A stretch of DNA of 16,886 nucleotides from Pseudomonadota bacterium (GCA_023444765.1 JAEXLY010000248.1:1-16886), one strand, 5' to 3'; positions 1 to 6,737 are shown, numbered from the stretch's first letter. Numbers and translations are program-made. Notes: generated from the sequence alone by a model not told the origin.

Positions 1-51
1 CACCAGCGGCCATACCCCCGCCGCACGCGGCCCTCTTCCGCTTTTTCGAAC

Positions 52-79
52 CACCAATCACCAATCACCGATCACGGAT
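52..79. repeat. Heptamer tandem repeat at the 3' end of the twin-TM gene
   Basis: Four adjacent heptamers read CACCAAT, CACCAAT, CACCGAT and CACGGAT, a decaying tandem repeat. The stop codon of the minus-strand twin-TM gene (TGA, at 72-74) lies inside it, so the repeat also encodes the last residues of that protein. The first 51 bases of the window show no other feature. Confidence 0.6.
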
Positions 80-302
80 TCGGATTCCGTCCCACGCCGT
101 GAAATTCGATCCAGCCCATGTAGTGGGCCAGCATCACCAGCAGGATCAGCGCCACCGACAGGGCGATGCGCTTGGTCAGCGCGTTCACGGTGCGCTTGCT
201 CTGGCCCTTGTCGGAGAGCATGTAGTACAGCCCCGCGCCGAGGTTCCACAGGATCAGCGCGAGGAAGCCGACCACCACCAGGATTTTGAGCGAATCGTTC
301 AT
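72..302 (-). CDS. Twin-transmembrane small protein (DUF2909-like)
   Basis: A 76-residue protein with two hydrophobic helices, about residues 6-28 and 46-63. They are joined by a short polar loop rich in Lys, Arg, Ser and Asp (about residues 30-45). This matches the DUF2909/twin-TM family, small inner-membrane proteins often found beside cytochrome c oxidase and SURF1 genes in gammaproteobacteria. Its biochemical role is not known; a part in oxidase assembly is inferred only from the neighbours. It is divergent from SURF1, with 56 bases between the starts. The start is ATG (302), with only a weak purine-rich stretch upstream. The last codons lie in a heptamer repeat, so the C-terminal tail probably varies between strains. 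Confidence 0.8.
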   Translation of the reverse strand: MNDSLKILVVVGFLALILWNLGAGLYYMLSDKGQSKRTVNALTKRIALSVALILLVMLAHYMGWIEFHGVGRNPNP

Positions 303-340
303 GGCCTGATCCAGCGGCGCGGTGTGCGCCCGTCGCGTCC

Positions 341-346
341 ATTATC
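341..346 (-). promoter_or_regulatory. Possible -10 element for the twin-TM gene
   Basis: On the minus strand this reads GATAAT, five of six matches to the sigma-70 -10 consensus, and would give a leader of about 30 bases. No good -35 hexamer is visible at 16-18 bases. The 56-base divergent spacer must also hold any SURF1 operon promoter, which I cannot identify. Confidence 0.25.
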
Positions 347-358
347 GCAGGCCCCCGT

Positions 359-1081
359 ATGGCGGGCATGAGCAGGCGCGGCACGCAGTTGTTCGGCTGG
401 AGCCTGGCGCTGGCGCTGATGGCGCTGTTCGCCTCGCTCGGACGATGGCAGCTCGCGCGCATGGAAGAGAAGCAGGCGATGCTCGACCAGGTGGCGGCGA
501 CCCTGGCGCAGCGACAGCCGCTGCCGCTGGCCGCGGCAGGCGATCCGGCGCGGGCGCGCGACTTCGACTGGGCCGCCGGCGAGGGACACTACCTCGACGC
601 CCCCGCGGTACTGCTGGACAACCAGCAGCGCGATGGACGCCCGGGCGTGCGCGTGTACCGCGCCTTCGCGCCCGAGGACGGCGCGCCCCTGCTGGTCGAA
701 CTCGGCTGGCTGCCGCTGCCGGGGGACCGGACCATGCCGCTTCCCGAACCCCTCGCCGGCCCCCAGCGCGTCGCCGGCCTGCTGGCGCCACCGCCGTCGG
801 CGGGGCTCGCCGAAGGCCTGTCGACCGCGACGCCCGGCGGCGACGTGCTGGCCGTGCGCCTGGACGCCTCCGGCCTGCCCGCGCTGCTGGGCCTCGCCGC
901 GCTGCCCCCGCGCGTGCTCAAGCTCGATCCCGCCCTGCCGATGGGCTACGCACGCGACCTCGACGTGCTGCCCAACACCCTGCCGCCGCAGAAGCACCTT
1001 GGCTATGCGGTGCAGTGGTTCGGATTGGCCGCGGCCGTGCTCGCCACCGCCCTCGTCCTGACTTTCCGGTTCCGTCGATGA
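359..1081 (+). CDS. SURF1 family cytochrome oxidase biogenesis protein
   Basis: A 240-residue inner-membrane protein of the SURF1/Shy1 family, which helps heme A insertion into subunit I of aa3-type cytochrome c oxidase. It has the family layout: an N-terminal TM helix (about 11-27) followed by LGRWQLARMEEK (from about residue 27), a periplasmic domain with a GHYLD segment, and a C-terminal TM helix. The latter begins with the signature HLGYAVQWFG (His213, Tyr216, Trp220). The start at 359 is the first ATG; a second ATG at 368 is equally possible, as neither has a strong ribosome site. Its stop overlaps the next gene's ATG in an ATGA (1078-1081), indicating translational coupling in an operon with ctaA and cyoE. 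Confidence 0.92.
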   Translation: MAGMSRRGTQLFGWSLALALMALFASLGRWQLARMEEKQAMLDQVAATLAQRQPLPLAAAGDPARARDFDWAAGEGHYLDAPAVLLDNQQRDGRPGVRVYRAFAPEDGAPLLVELGWLPLPGDRTMPLPEPLAGPQRVAGLLAPPPSAGLAEGLSTATPGGDVLAVRLDASGLPALLGLAALPPRVLKLDPALPMGYARDLDVLPNTLPPQKHLGYAVQWFGLAAAVLATALVLTFRFRR

Positions 1082-1647
1082 ACGCTCCCGTCTCCCCGCA
1101 GCAGCGCGGCCGCAATCGCGGCATGCTGATCCTGGTCGTCGTCGTGTTCCTCGGCAGCGCGATCGTCGCCGGCGCGCTGCGGTTCTCCGGCTGGCGGCCG
1201 TCGGGCATGAAGAACCATGGCGAACTGCTCGACCCGCCAGGCGACCTGCGCGAGGTGGTGCCGAGGCTGCGCGATGGCGGGGAGTACGCCTGGAACCCGG
1301 TGGAGCGCACCTGGCGCATCGCCCTGGCGCCGCAGCCCGGCTGCGGCGATGAATGCGTGCTGCTCTCGCAGCGGCTCGACACCGTCTGGCAGCTGTTCAC
1401 CCACCGCGCCGACCACGTGCACATCCTCTGGATCGGCACGCCGCCGGACGGCGTGCAACGCAACAGCGCCTGGCGCGAGATCGAACCCGATCCGGCCCTG
1501 CTCGCGGCGCTGCCGCGCTGGCGGGACCCGGCGGGCACGCCGGTGTACGTGATCGATCCCAACGGTTTCGTGATCCTGCGCTACGCTCCCGGTTTCGATC
1601 CGGGCCACCTGCGCACCGACATGGCCCGCCTGCTCAAGCTGCGATGA
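1078..1647 (+). CDS. SCO-like thioredoxin-fold membrane protein with CxxxC, oxidase assembly operon
   Basis: A 189-residue protein with one N-terminal TM helix (about 16-34) and an extracytoplasmic domain. Cys89-Gly-Asp-Glu-Cys93 is a CxxxC motif like the copper-binding motif of SCO proteins. It precedes a helix and the strand HVHILWIG, and near the end PVYVIDPNGFVILRY resembles the closing strand pair of SCO/thioredoxin folds. Comparable small proteins sit between surf1 and ctaA in oxidase clusters of other gammaproteobacteria. I infer a role in thiol or copper handling during oxidase assembly. I do not see the distal SCO histidine in a clear motif, so copper binding is uncertain. It overlaps the SURF1 gene and ctaA by four bases each. 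Confidence 0.8.
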   Translation: MNAPVSPQQRGRNRGMLILVVVVFLGSAIVAGALRFSGWRPSGMKNHGELLDPPGDLREVVPRLRDGGEYAWNPVERTWRIALAPQPGCGDECVLLSQRLDTVWQLFTHRADHVHILWIGTPPDGVQRNSAWREIEPDPALLAALPRWRDPAGTPVYVIDPNGFVILRYAPGFDPGHLRTDMARLLKLR

Positions 1648-2837
1648 CGTCCTCCCCTTCCTCCGCTCCCTCGCGACCGCAGGTCTACCGGCACTTCCAC
1701 CGGATCGCCTGGCTTGCCGTCGCACTGACCTTCAGCGTGATCGTGTTCGGCGCCTTCGTGCGCCTGTCCGACGCGGGCCTGAGCTGTCCGGACTGGCCGA
1801 CCTGCTATGGCCGCGCCACCTGGCCGCAGGCCGCGCAGGACGTGAGCGACCATGCCGCCACCGCGATCCGACCGTTCGAGACGCACAAGGCCTGGCGCGA
1901 GCAGGTGCATCGCCACCTGGCCGCCACCCTCGGCGTCCTGGTGCTGGTGCTCGCGCTGCTCGCCGCGCGGCGGCGCCGCCACGGGATCGCCCAGGTACTG
2001 TCCGCGTCGGCGCTGGTGGCCGCGGCGATTCCGCTGTACATGCAGGGTCACATCGTGCCGGCGCTGTCGGTCGCGGCGCTGGGCGAGGGCCTGTTGCTGG
2101 TGGCGGCATTGCGCTGGTCGAACGTGGACATGGCGCGCGCGGGCGCGTTGACGCTCGCGGTGGTGATCTTCCAGGCGCTGCTGGGCAAGTGGACGGTCAC
2201 GATGCTGCTCAAGCCGGTGATCGTGATGGGCCACCTGCTGGGCGGCATGCTCACCTTCTCGCTGCTCGTCTGGATGGCATGGCGCGCCACGCACCTGCCC
2301 ATCGTGCTGGCTGACGCCGCGGCGCTGCGGCGCTGGGTGATCGCCGCGATCGCGGTGCTGGGCGTGCAGATCGCGCTCGGCGGCTGGGTGAGCGCCAACT
2401 ACGCCGCGCTGGCCTGTGGCGCCGGCGGCTGGACCACGGCGCAGCCGCACTACATGGATTTCCCGCGCTGCGTCGGCCAGTGGTGGCCGCCATCGGATTT
2501 CAGTGAAGGCTTCGTGCTGTGGCGCGGCGTGGGCGCGGACTACGAGGGCGGCGTGCTCGACGGTGCCTCGCGCATCGCCATCCAGATGGCGCACCGGCTG
2601 TTCGCGGTGGCCGCCGCGGCCGTCCTGCTGCTGGTGTCCTGGCGCACGCTGCGCACGCCGGGGCTGCGCGCCTGGTCGGTGGTGCTGGCGCTGCTGACCT
2701 GCGCCCAGGTGCTGCTGGGCGTGCTCAACGTCAAACTGTCGCTGCCGCTGTGGGTTGCGGTGATGCACAACGGCGGCGCGGCCCTGCTGCTGTTCACCCT
2801 GGTGTCGCTGCTCGCGCGCCTGCGGCGTCCGGCGTAA
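1644..2837 (+). CDS. ctaA: Heme A synthase (COX15/CtaA)
   Basis: A 397-residue polytopic membrane protein that oxidises the C8 methyl of heme O to a formyl group, giving heme A for aa3-type oxidase. The CtaA/COX15 pattern is clear. There are about eight TM helices and a periplasmic cysteine pair in SCPDWPTC (Cys48, Cys54). A second pair is Cys258/Cys276, in ALAC...FPRC. Four likely heme-ligand histidines are His89 (EQVHRHL), His197 (MGHLLGG), His317 (MAHRLF) and His375 (MHNGG). The second cysteine loop is about ten residues longer than the compact ACxDFPxC form I expect. The start is fixed by the ATGA overlap with the upstream gene. The TAA stop is followed by an in-frame 23-codon tail that reaches cyoE. 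Confidence 0.95.
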   Translation: MTSSPSSAPSRPQVYRHFHRIAWLAVALTFSVIVFGAFVRLSDAGLSCPDWPTCYGRATWPQAAQDVSDHAATAIRPFETHKAWREQVHRHLAATLGVLVLVLALLAARRRRHGIAQVLSASALVAAAIPLYMQGHIVPALSVAALGEGLLLVAALRWSNVDMARAGALTLAVVIFQALLGKWTVTMLLKPVIVMGHLLGGMLTFSLLVWMAWRATHLPIVLADAAALRRWVIAAIAVLGVQIALGGWVSANYAALACGAGGWTTAQPHYMDFPRCVGQWWPPSDFSEGFVLWRGVGADYEGGVLDGASRIAIQMAHRLFAVAAAAVLLLVSWRTLRTPGLRAWSVVLALLTCAQVLLGVLNVKLSLPLWVAVMHNGGAALLLFTLVSLLARLRRPA

Positions 2838-2909
2838 GTGGACATGCGCGCCGCGATGCGATTGCAGACCACCCTGCCCACGGTGCCGGCCGGCGCGGTG
2901 ACGCGATGA
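2838..2909 (+). other. In-frame 23-codon tail between ctaA and cyoE
   Basis: Immediately after the ctaA TAA, the same frame stays open from GTG 2838 for 23 codons and ends in TGA 2907-2909. That TGA overlaps the cyoE ATG (2906) as ATGA. It may be the former end of ctaA cut off by a new stop codon, a coupling mini-ORF, or chance. The peptide (VDMRAAMRLQTTLPTV...) has no recognisable motif. There is no separate strong ribosome site. Confidence 0.35.
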
Positions 2910-3841
2910 GCCGTTCGCACTCCACCTGGCGCCAGTACTGGACGCTGACCAAGCCGCGCGTGGTCGCGCTGATCGTGTTCACCGCGCTGGTGGGCATGTT
3001 CCTGGCCGTGCCCGGCCTGCCGCCACTGCGCGAGGGCGTGTTCGGGCTGCTCGGCATCTGGCTGGCCGCGGCTTCGGCGGCGGCGATCAATCACCTGATC
3101 GACCAGCGCATCGACAAGGTCATGGTGCGCACCGCCGACCGCCCGCTCGCCACCGGCGCGCTCAACCCGGCGCAGGTGCTGGCGTTCGCGGTGTTCCTCG
3201 GCGCGCTGTCGATGGCGGTCCTGATCGCACTGGTCAATCCGCTGACCGCCGCGCTCACCTTCGCCTCGCTGATCGGCTATGCGATCGTCTATACCGGTTT
3301 CCTCAAGCGCGCCACGCCGCAGAACATCGTGATCGGCGGCATCGCCGGCGCGGCGCCGCCGCTACTGGGCTGGGCCGCGGTGACCAACATGCAGGGCCAG
3401 TGGGACTGGGCCCATGCGCTGCTGCTGGTGCTGATCATCTTCGTCTGGACGCCGCCGCACTTCTGGGCGCTGGCGATCTTCCGCCGCGAGGACTACGCGC
3501 GTGCGCTGGTGCCGATGCTCCCGGTCACACACGGGGTGGAGTACACCCGCTGGCAGATCCTGCTCTACACCGTGCTGCTGTGCGTGGTGACGGTGCTGCC
3601 GGTGGCGGTGGGCATGAGCGGGCTGTTCTACCTCGGCGGCGCTGTGGTGCTGGGCCTGGCCTTCCTCTGGTACGCCTGGCGCCTGCTCGATCCGCCGGAC
3701 GAACTGTTCGCGATGAAGGTCTTCAACTATTCGGTGGTCTACCTGATGGCGCTGTTCGCCTTCCTGCTGGTCGACCATTGGCTGCTGCCGTGGCTCGACC
3801 CGGCTCCGAGGCAGGCCTTCCAGCTCGAACGCGTCGACTGA
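2906..3841 (+). CDS. cyoE: Protoheme IX farnesyltransferase (heme O synthase)
   Basis: A 311-residue UbiA-family inner-membrane prenyltransferase (also called CtaB) that transfers farnesyl diphosphate to the heme B 2-vinyl group, making heme O, the substrate of CtaA. Visible marks are TLTKPRVV (13-20) and the first aspartate-rich motif NHLIDQRID (Asn62, Asp66, Asp70), followed by RTADRPLATG. YTGFLKRATPQNIVIGG, TPPHFWALAI and a DY pair follow in the second half. There are about nine hydrophobic helices, and the length is normal for the family. The start at 2906 puts MSRSHSTW directly before the conserved TLTKPR. It is the last gene of the operon; a perfect stem-loop follows the stop. Confidence 0.95.
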   Translation: MSRSHSTWRQYWTLTKPRVVALIVFTALVGMFLAVPGLPPLREGVFGLLGIWLAAASAAAINHLIDQRIDKVMVRTADRPLATGALNPAQVLAFAVFLGALSMAVLIALVNPLTAALTFASLIGYAIVYTGFLKRATPQNIVIGGIAGAAPPLLGWAAVTNMQGQWDWAHALLLVLIIFVWTPPHFWALAIFRREDYARALVPMLPVTHGVEYTRWQILLYTVLLCVVTVLPVAVGMSGLFYLGGAVVLGLAFLWYAWRLLDPPDELFAMKVFNYSVVYLMALFAFLLVDHWLLPWLDPAPRQAFQLERVD

Positions 3842-3853
3842 GCGACCGCGGCG

Positions 3854-3889
3854 GGCGCGATCGCGCGCACCGCAGATGCCGATCGCGCC
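3854..3889 (+). terminator. Stem-loop after cyoE, probable operon terminator
   Basis: A perfect 10-base inverted repeat, GGCGCGATCG (3854-3863) and CGATCGCGCC (3880-3889), has a 16-base loop. It starts 13 bases after the cyoE stop. No T-tract follows, so it is either an imperfect intrinsic terminator or a 3' end stabilising hairpin. Confidence 0.5.
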
Positions 3890-4166
3890 GGGCAGGGCGT
3901 ACTGCCTACGCGTCGTGGCCGGAAGCCCGTGCCGCGGAGAGAGATCCGCCAGCCGCCTTGGTCCGGTCCGGTGGAGGGCGCGTTCCTGGCGGTTTCGTGG
4001 CCGGGCCTTGCTCCTGTCGCCGGGACGACGGCGTCGGGACAGACGCGGGATTCCGCCGCGCACGCAACCGGTGCGGTGTTTGTCGGGCCCCGTCGTGCGG
4101 CCCGCGCGCCGTCCTCCGCAATGCCGCGGCCACCATCCCCGCAGCACCGCCGCACACGCCGCCGCG
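3890..4166. other. Non-coding stretch between cyoE and the nuclease pair
   Basis: The 325 bases between two converging units hold the post-cyoE hairpin and no gene I can support. Open frames exist on both strands, but their translations are low-complexity Arg/Pro/Ala text with no motif. The stretch may be an interspersed repeat or a decayed gene, which a genome self-comparison would show. Confidence 0.4.
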
Positions 4167-4556
4167 TCAACCCGGCCGCGCCCGCTCCGCCACCGCGTCC
4201 AGCGTGTCCGGCGTCACCTGCCAGCCTGCCGCGTCGCCGTACACGAAGTCCGCGTGCAGGCGCCCGCCCGCGCGCTGGAGCTGGATCACGCACACCGTCC
4301 ACGGCGCCTGGCCTTGCACCTGCGTGGCCGCGCGCAGCTCGTCCAGGCGCGCACCGATGGTGCCGGCGTCGTTCCGTGGCGTGGCCGCCACCGGCGGCTG
4401 CCCGTCGCGATAGGCGAAGCCGCTGAGCCGCCGCGCATCGCCGGAATAGTCGGCGATCAGGGCATAGCCATCCAGGTCGTGCCCGGCGGTGGCGATGTCG
4501 CGCAGCAGCAGTTCGCCGATGCCGCGCACCAGCGCGTCGCGACCGGGCGCGCTCAC
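4167..4556 (-). CDS. Putative YezG-like immunity protein for the adjacent nuclease
   Basis: A 129-residue protein with no signal peptide or TM helix. The layout resembles the YezG/DUF600 immunity family: an N-terminal helix (LVRGIGELLLRDI), strands ending ALIADYSGD, then a segment with PWTVCVIQLQRAGGRLHADF (Trp86, Phe104) followed by VYGDAAGW. YezG proteins are known partners of nuclease toxins such as YeeF in Bacillus. The gene starts at GTG 4556, which overlaps the toxin TGA as GTGA, so the two are translationally coupled. That is the usual arrangement for a toxin followed by its immunity gene. The family match was made by eye and the sequence is diverged, so the assignment leans strongly on the neighbour. 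Confidence 0.65.
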   Translation of the reverse strand: MSAPGRDALVRGIGELLLRDIATAGHDLDGYALIADYSGDARRLSGFAYRDGQPPVAATPRNDAGTIGARLDELRAATQVQGQAPWTVCVIQLQRAGGRLHADFVYGDAAGWQVTPDTLDAVAERARPG

Positions 4557-5788
4557 GCGGCCTTCCCGATCATCCCGTCCATGTCCTCGCGTGCGATCCG
4601 GTCGAACACCTGGCCAGCCTCGTTGTCGAACACGATCAGCGTCGGATCATAGACCGCCTTGCCGCTCGCCGGGTCGATCACCGCGTAGTCCACCCGGACC
4701 TGGTCGGGGCGCGGGTTGCCGGGCGGCTGCAGCTGCACCTCCAGATGCACCTCCATGCCGGTGGCCAGCCAGTCCGCCCACTCCTGTTCCATCGCCGCGT
4801 ACACGCGCTGGTTGAAGTGGCCCTGCTGCGGGAACATGTTCACCGGCCCGTGGCCGTTGACGAAGCGGTAGGCCACGATGTGGCCGACGTCGTCGCCGCT
4901 GCCCTTCATGGCGTTGTCGCTGCGGAAACGGCTTTGCGCACCGGCCTCGATGCGGTCGGACTCGCGCCCGCCACTGCCCGGCTCCCAGGTCAGCACCGCA
5001 TCGGCCGAGACCGGCCGGCCGCTGTCGTCGAGCGTCCACACCACTTCGTTGGATTCGCCGCTGCCGGTCTCGGTGACCACGCCGGTGATGCTGGCGCCTT
5101 CGACGGCTTCGCCGATGCGCACCGTCTGCGGCGGTGGCGTGCCGTGGAGCAGCATCCGACTGTAGGAAGCGCGGTCCGCACCTGCGGTGACGTCCAGCAT
5201 CGCGGTATGGCGGATGAAGTCCTCGCGCTGCGCGGGTGGCGACGCCGGACCGCCGTCGCGTGGCGCGTCGAACAGGCGCTGCGAGCCGGTCATCACCCGC
5301 AGCTCGCCGTCGGCGGTCATCTCCAGCGACACGCGCAGGTCCCCGATCGACTCCAGCCCGTTGGCCGCCGCCAAGGCGCGGAAGGTCGCTTCCATCGGCG
5401 TGCCGGCATAGTCGCGGCCGTGCATCTCGATGCGCGTGCGTGGCGGGATCGTGGCCGGATCGAATGGATTGAGCCCGCGCATCGTCGCGGGTGCGGCGTC
5501 CTCGTTGCGCATCGTGGCCTCGAAGCGCACCGGCACCGCCTGGGCGCCGGTCCCCGGAGCCGACACGGACATCTCGCCCGTCGCCGTCCACGTGGTGCTC
5601 CATTGCGCCTGGCGCTCGTGGTGGATGCGCACCGAGCCGTGGTCGAGCGCGAACCCGACCTCGGCCGGGTCGGCCGACAGCAGCGCGTCGTCGAAACCCG
5701 TCGCGACCGGATCGGGCGGGTGCGGCGACGGCATCGGTCCCTGCGGTGGCGGTAGTGGGGGTGGAAACCGGAACGTCTCGTAGGACAT
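4553..5788 (-). CDS. DNA/RNA non-specific endonuclease domain protein, probable toxin
   Basis: A 411-residue protein whose C-terminal third (about 286-400) matches the Endonuclease_NS_2 type of His-Me finger nuclease. It has GDDVGHIVAYRF with likely catalytic His303, then GPVNMFPQQGHFNQRVY with likely metal-binding Asn326, then MEQEWADWLATG and later PRPDQVRVDY. The domain before it (about 225-285) has a YD-like GRPVSADAVLTW segment common in front of such nucleases. The first 20 residues are proline-rich; residues 25-225 look beta-rich and are unrecognised. There is no signal peptide, LXG, PAAR, RHS or VgrG region, and no C-terminal T4SS effector domain. ATG 5788 was chosen because MSYETF leads straight into the protein; ATG 5824 would add 12 residues. 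Neither has a good ribosome site. Confidence 0.85.
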   Translation of the reverse strand: MSYETFRFPPPLPPPQGPMPSPHPPDPVATGFDDALLSADPAEVGFALDHGSVRIHHERQAQWSTTWTATGEMSVSAPGTGAQAVPVRFEATMRNEDAAPATMRGLNPFDPATIPPRTRIEMHGRDYAGTPMEATFRALAAANGLESIGDLRVSLEMTADGELRVMTGSQRLFDAPRDGGPASPPAQREDFIRHTAMLDVTAGADRASYSRMLLHGTPPPQTVRIGEAVEGASITGVVTETGSGESNEVVWTLDDSGRPVSADAVLTWEPGSGGRESDRIEAGAQSRFRSDNAMKGSGDDVGHIVAYRFVNGHGPVNMFPQQGHFNQRVYAAMEQEWADWLATGMEVHLEVQLQPPGNPRPDQVRVDYAVIDPASGKAVYDPTLIVFDNEAGQVFDRIAREDMDGMIGKAA

Positions 5789-5890
5789 GGCGGGCCGGAA
5801 GCATGCGGCGCCATCGGGCACCATCCGCCGCGCAGGCTACGCCGTGCCGCAGTGCCGCGACATTGGGGAAAACCCGGGGATCGCCGGCGT

Positions 5891-5921
5891 CCCGTGCCCG
5901 GGGGCGACGCCCCGCCACGGG
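5891..5921 (-). terminator. Hairpin downstream of the DUF4287 gene
   Basis: Outer arms CCCGTG (5891-5896) and CACGGG (5916-5921) enclose an inner GGGGC/GCCCC stem. The hairpin lies 14 bases past the DUF4287 stop, in the 146-base gap before the nuclease gene. No T-tract follows on the minus strand. Confidence 0.45.
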
Positions 5922-5934
5922 ATCTCCGGAGGCG

Positions 5935-6147
5935 CTACGCCGCCTGCGCCTTCCGGTACGCCACCAGCGCGTTCGCGTGGCCGTGGCCCATGCCGTGTTC
6001 CTGCTTGAGGAAGGCGACCTGCTCCATATGCGCGCGCGTGCCGACGGTGTCCAGCAGCGCCAGCCAGTGCGACACCGGCTTGCCGTAGGTCTTCTCGATG
6101 GAGGGGAAGTAGGACGCCGGTCCCTTTGCGCTGGCCTGGCCTGTCAT
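5935..6147 (-). CDS. DUF4287 domain protein
   Basis: A 70-residue protein that is essentially one DUF4287 domain: ASYFPSIEKTYGKPVSHWLAL, then a helix, then FLKQEHGMGHGHANALVAYR. The GHGHAN block near the C-terminus is the family hallmark. The function is unknown; it occurs alone or joined to a DUF5655 domain. ATG 6147 is preceded by AGGGA at about eight bases, a fair ribosome site. The longer open frame to 6273 runs into hexamer repeats and a palindrome and is not credible. It is the first of seven same-strand small genes and is probably transcribed alone, given the hairpins on both sides. Confidence 0.85.
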   Translation of the reverse strand: MTGQASAKGPASYFPSIEKTYGKPVSHWLALLDTVGTRAHMEQVAFLKQEHGMGHGHANALVAYRKAQAA

Positions 6148-6160
6148 TGCGTGATTCCCT

Positions 6161-6180
6161 GCGGTTGCGGTTGCGGTTGC
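6161..6180. repeat. Short GCGGTT hexamer repeat before the DUF4287 gene
   Basis: Three consecutive GCGGTT units and a partial fourth lie just upstream of the DUF4287 ribosome site, within its likely 5' leader. Copy-number change here could alter spacing to the promoter, but no promoter was identified. Confidence 0.5.
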
Positions 6181-6260
6181 GGGATCGGCACGGACGCCTG
6201 CCGCCCCTTCCATCTCCACGACGAAGCCGCGGCACGCGGATCGACAGACGGAAGAGTGAC

Positions 6261-6284
6261 CGGCCGGCGGCATGCCGCCGGCCG
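6261..6284. terminator. Perfect 24-base palindrome, probable terminator
   Basis: Two 12-base arms, CGGCCGGCGGCA and its exact complement, abut with no spacer (the centre will form a small loop). It lies 15 bases past the DUF1810 stop on the minus strand. On the plus strand it is followed by CTTTC, on the minus strand by GTCACTC, so it lacks a true U-tract. It may act on both strands. Confidence 0.5.
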
Positions 6285-6299
6285 CTTTCGGGCAGTGCC

Positions 6300-6737
6300 T
6301 CAGTCGCGACCGCCTGGCCGGGCGTCGCCCGCGGCCAGCATGGCGAGCGTCCGGGCATCCTCATGGCCCATCGCACGCAGGGCCGCGTGGTACGCGCTCC
6401 CTGGCGACGATGCCTGCGCGAACAGCGTCATGCACGAGACGAACTTCATGCAGTCGAGTTCGCCGAAGATGCGCAGCGGCGGCTGCCCCGAGTCCAGCAC
6501 CGCGCGCGTGGCCGCCTCCAGCCGCGGCCCCAGCACCGGATGCGCCAGGTAGGCCCTGGCCTCGCCCGGTCCATCGATTCCGTAGAACGCCGCCCGCGTG
6601 CTGCGCCCCAGGCCGCGCAGCTGCGGGAACACGAACCACATCCAGTGCGAGCGTTTGCACCCGCCGCGCAGTTCCTCCATCGCGCGTTCGTAGGTGTCGG
6701 CCTGCGCGTCGACGAAACGTTGCAGGGCAACGGTCAT
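6300..6737 (-). CDS. DUF1810 family protein
   Basis: A 145-residue soluble protein covering the whole DUF1810 domain. Diagnostic segments are RFVDAQADTYERAMEELRGG, KRSHWMWFVFPQLRGLGRS, YLAHPVLGPRL, and IFGELDCMKFVSCMTLF. The family is widespread and uncharacterised. The length matches the usual 140-150 residues when started at ATG 6737; the longer open frame to 6878 adds only Arg-rich intergenic translation. The 148 bases upstream hold a hairpin belonging to the next gene. Confidence 0.9.
   Translation of the reverse strand: MTVALQRFVDAQADTYERAMEELRGGCKRSHWMWFVFPQLRGLGRSTRAAFYGIDGPGEARAYLAHPVLGPRLEAATRAVLDSGQPPLRIFGELDCMKFVSCMTLFAQASSPGSAYHAALRAMGHEDARTLAMLAAGDARPGGRD

Noticed and set aside
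1581..2768. 395-codon open frame antisense to ctaA
   Set aside because: Its translation is His/Gln/Arg-rich low-complexity text, and the plus strand carries a clear CtaA with all its motifs; long antisense frames are expected at this GC.
3906..4157. 83-codon minus-strand frame in the gap after cyoE
   Set aside because: Low-complexity translation, no ribosome site, no family resemblance.
4647..5918. Long frame (423 codons) overlapping the nuclease gene on the same strand in another phase
   Set aside because: Arg/Gly/Ala-rich translation with no motif, while the chosen frame has the nuclease signature.
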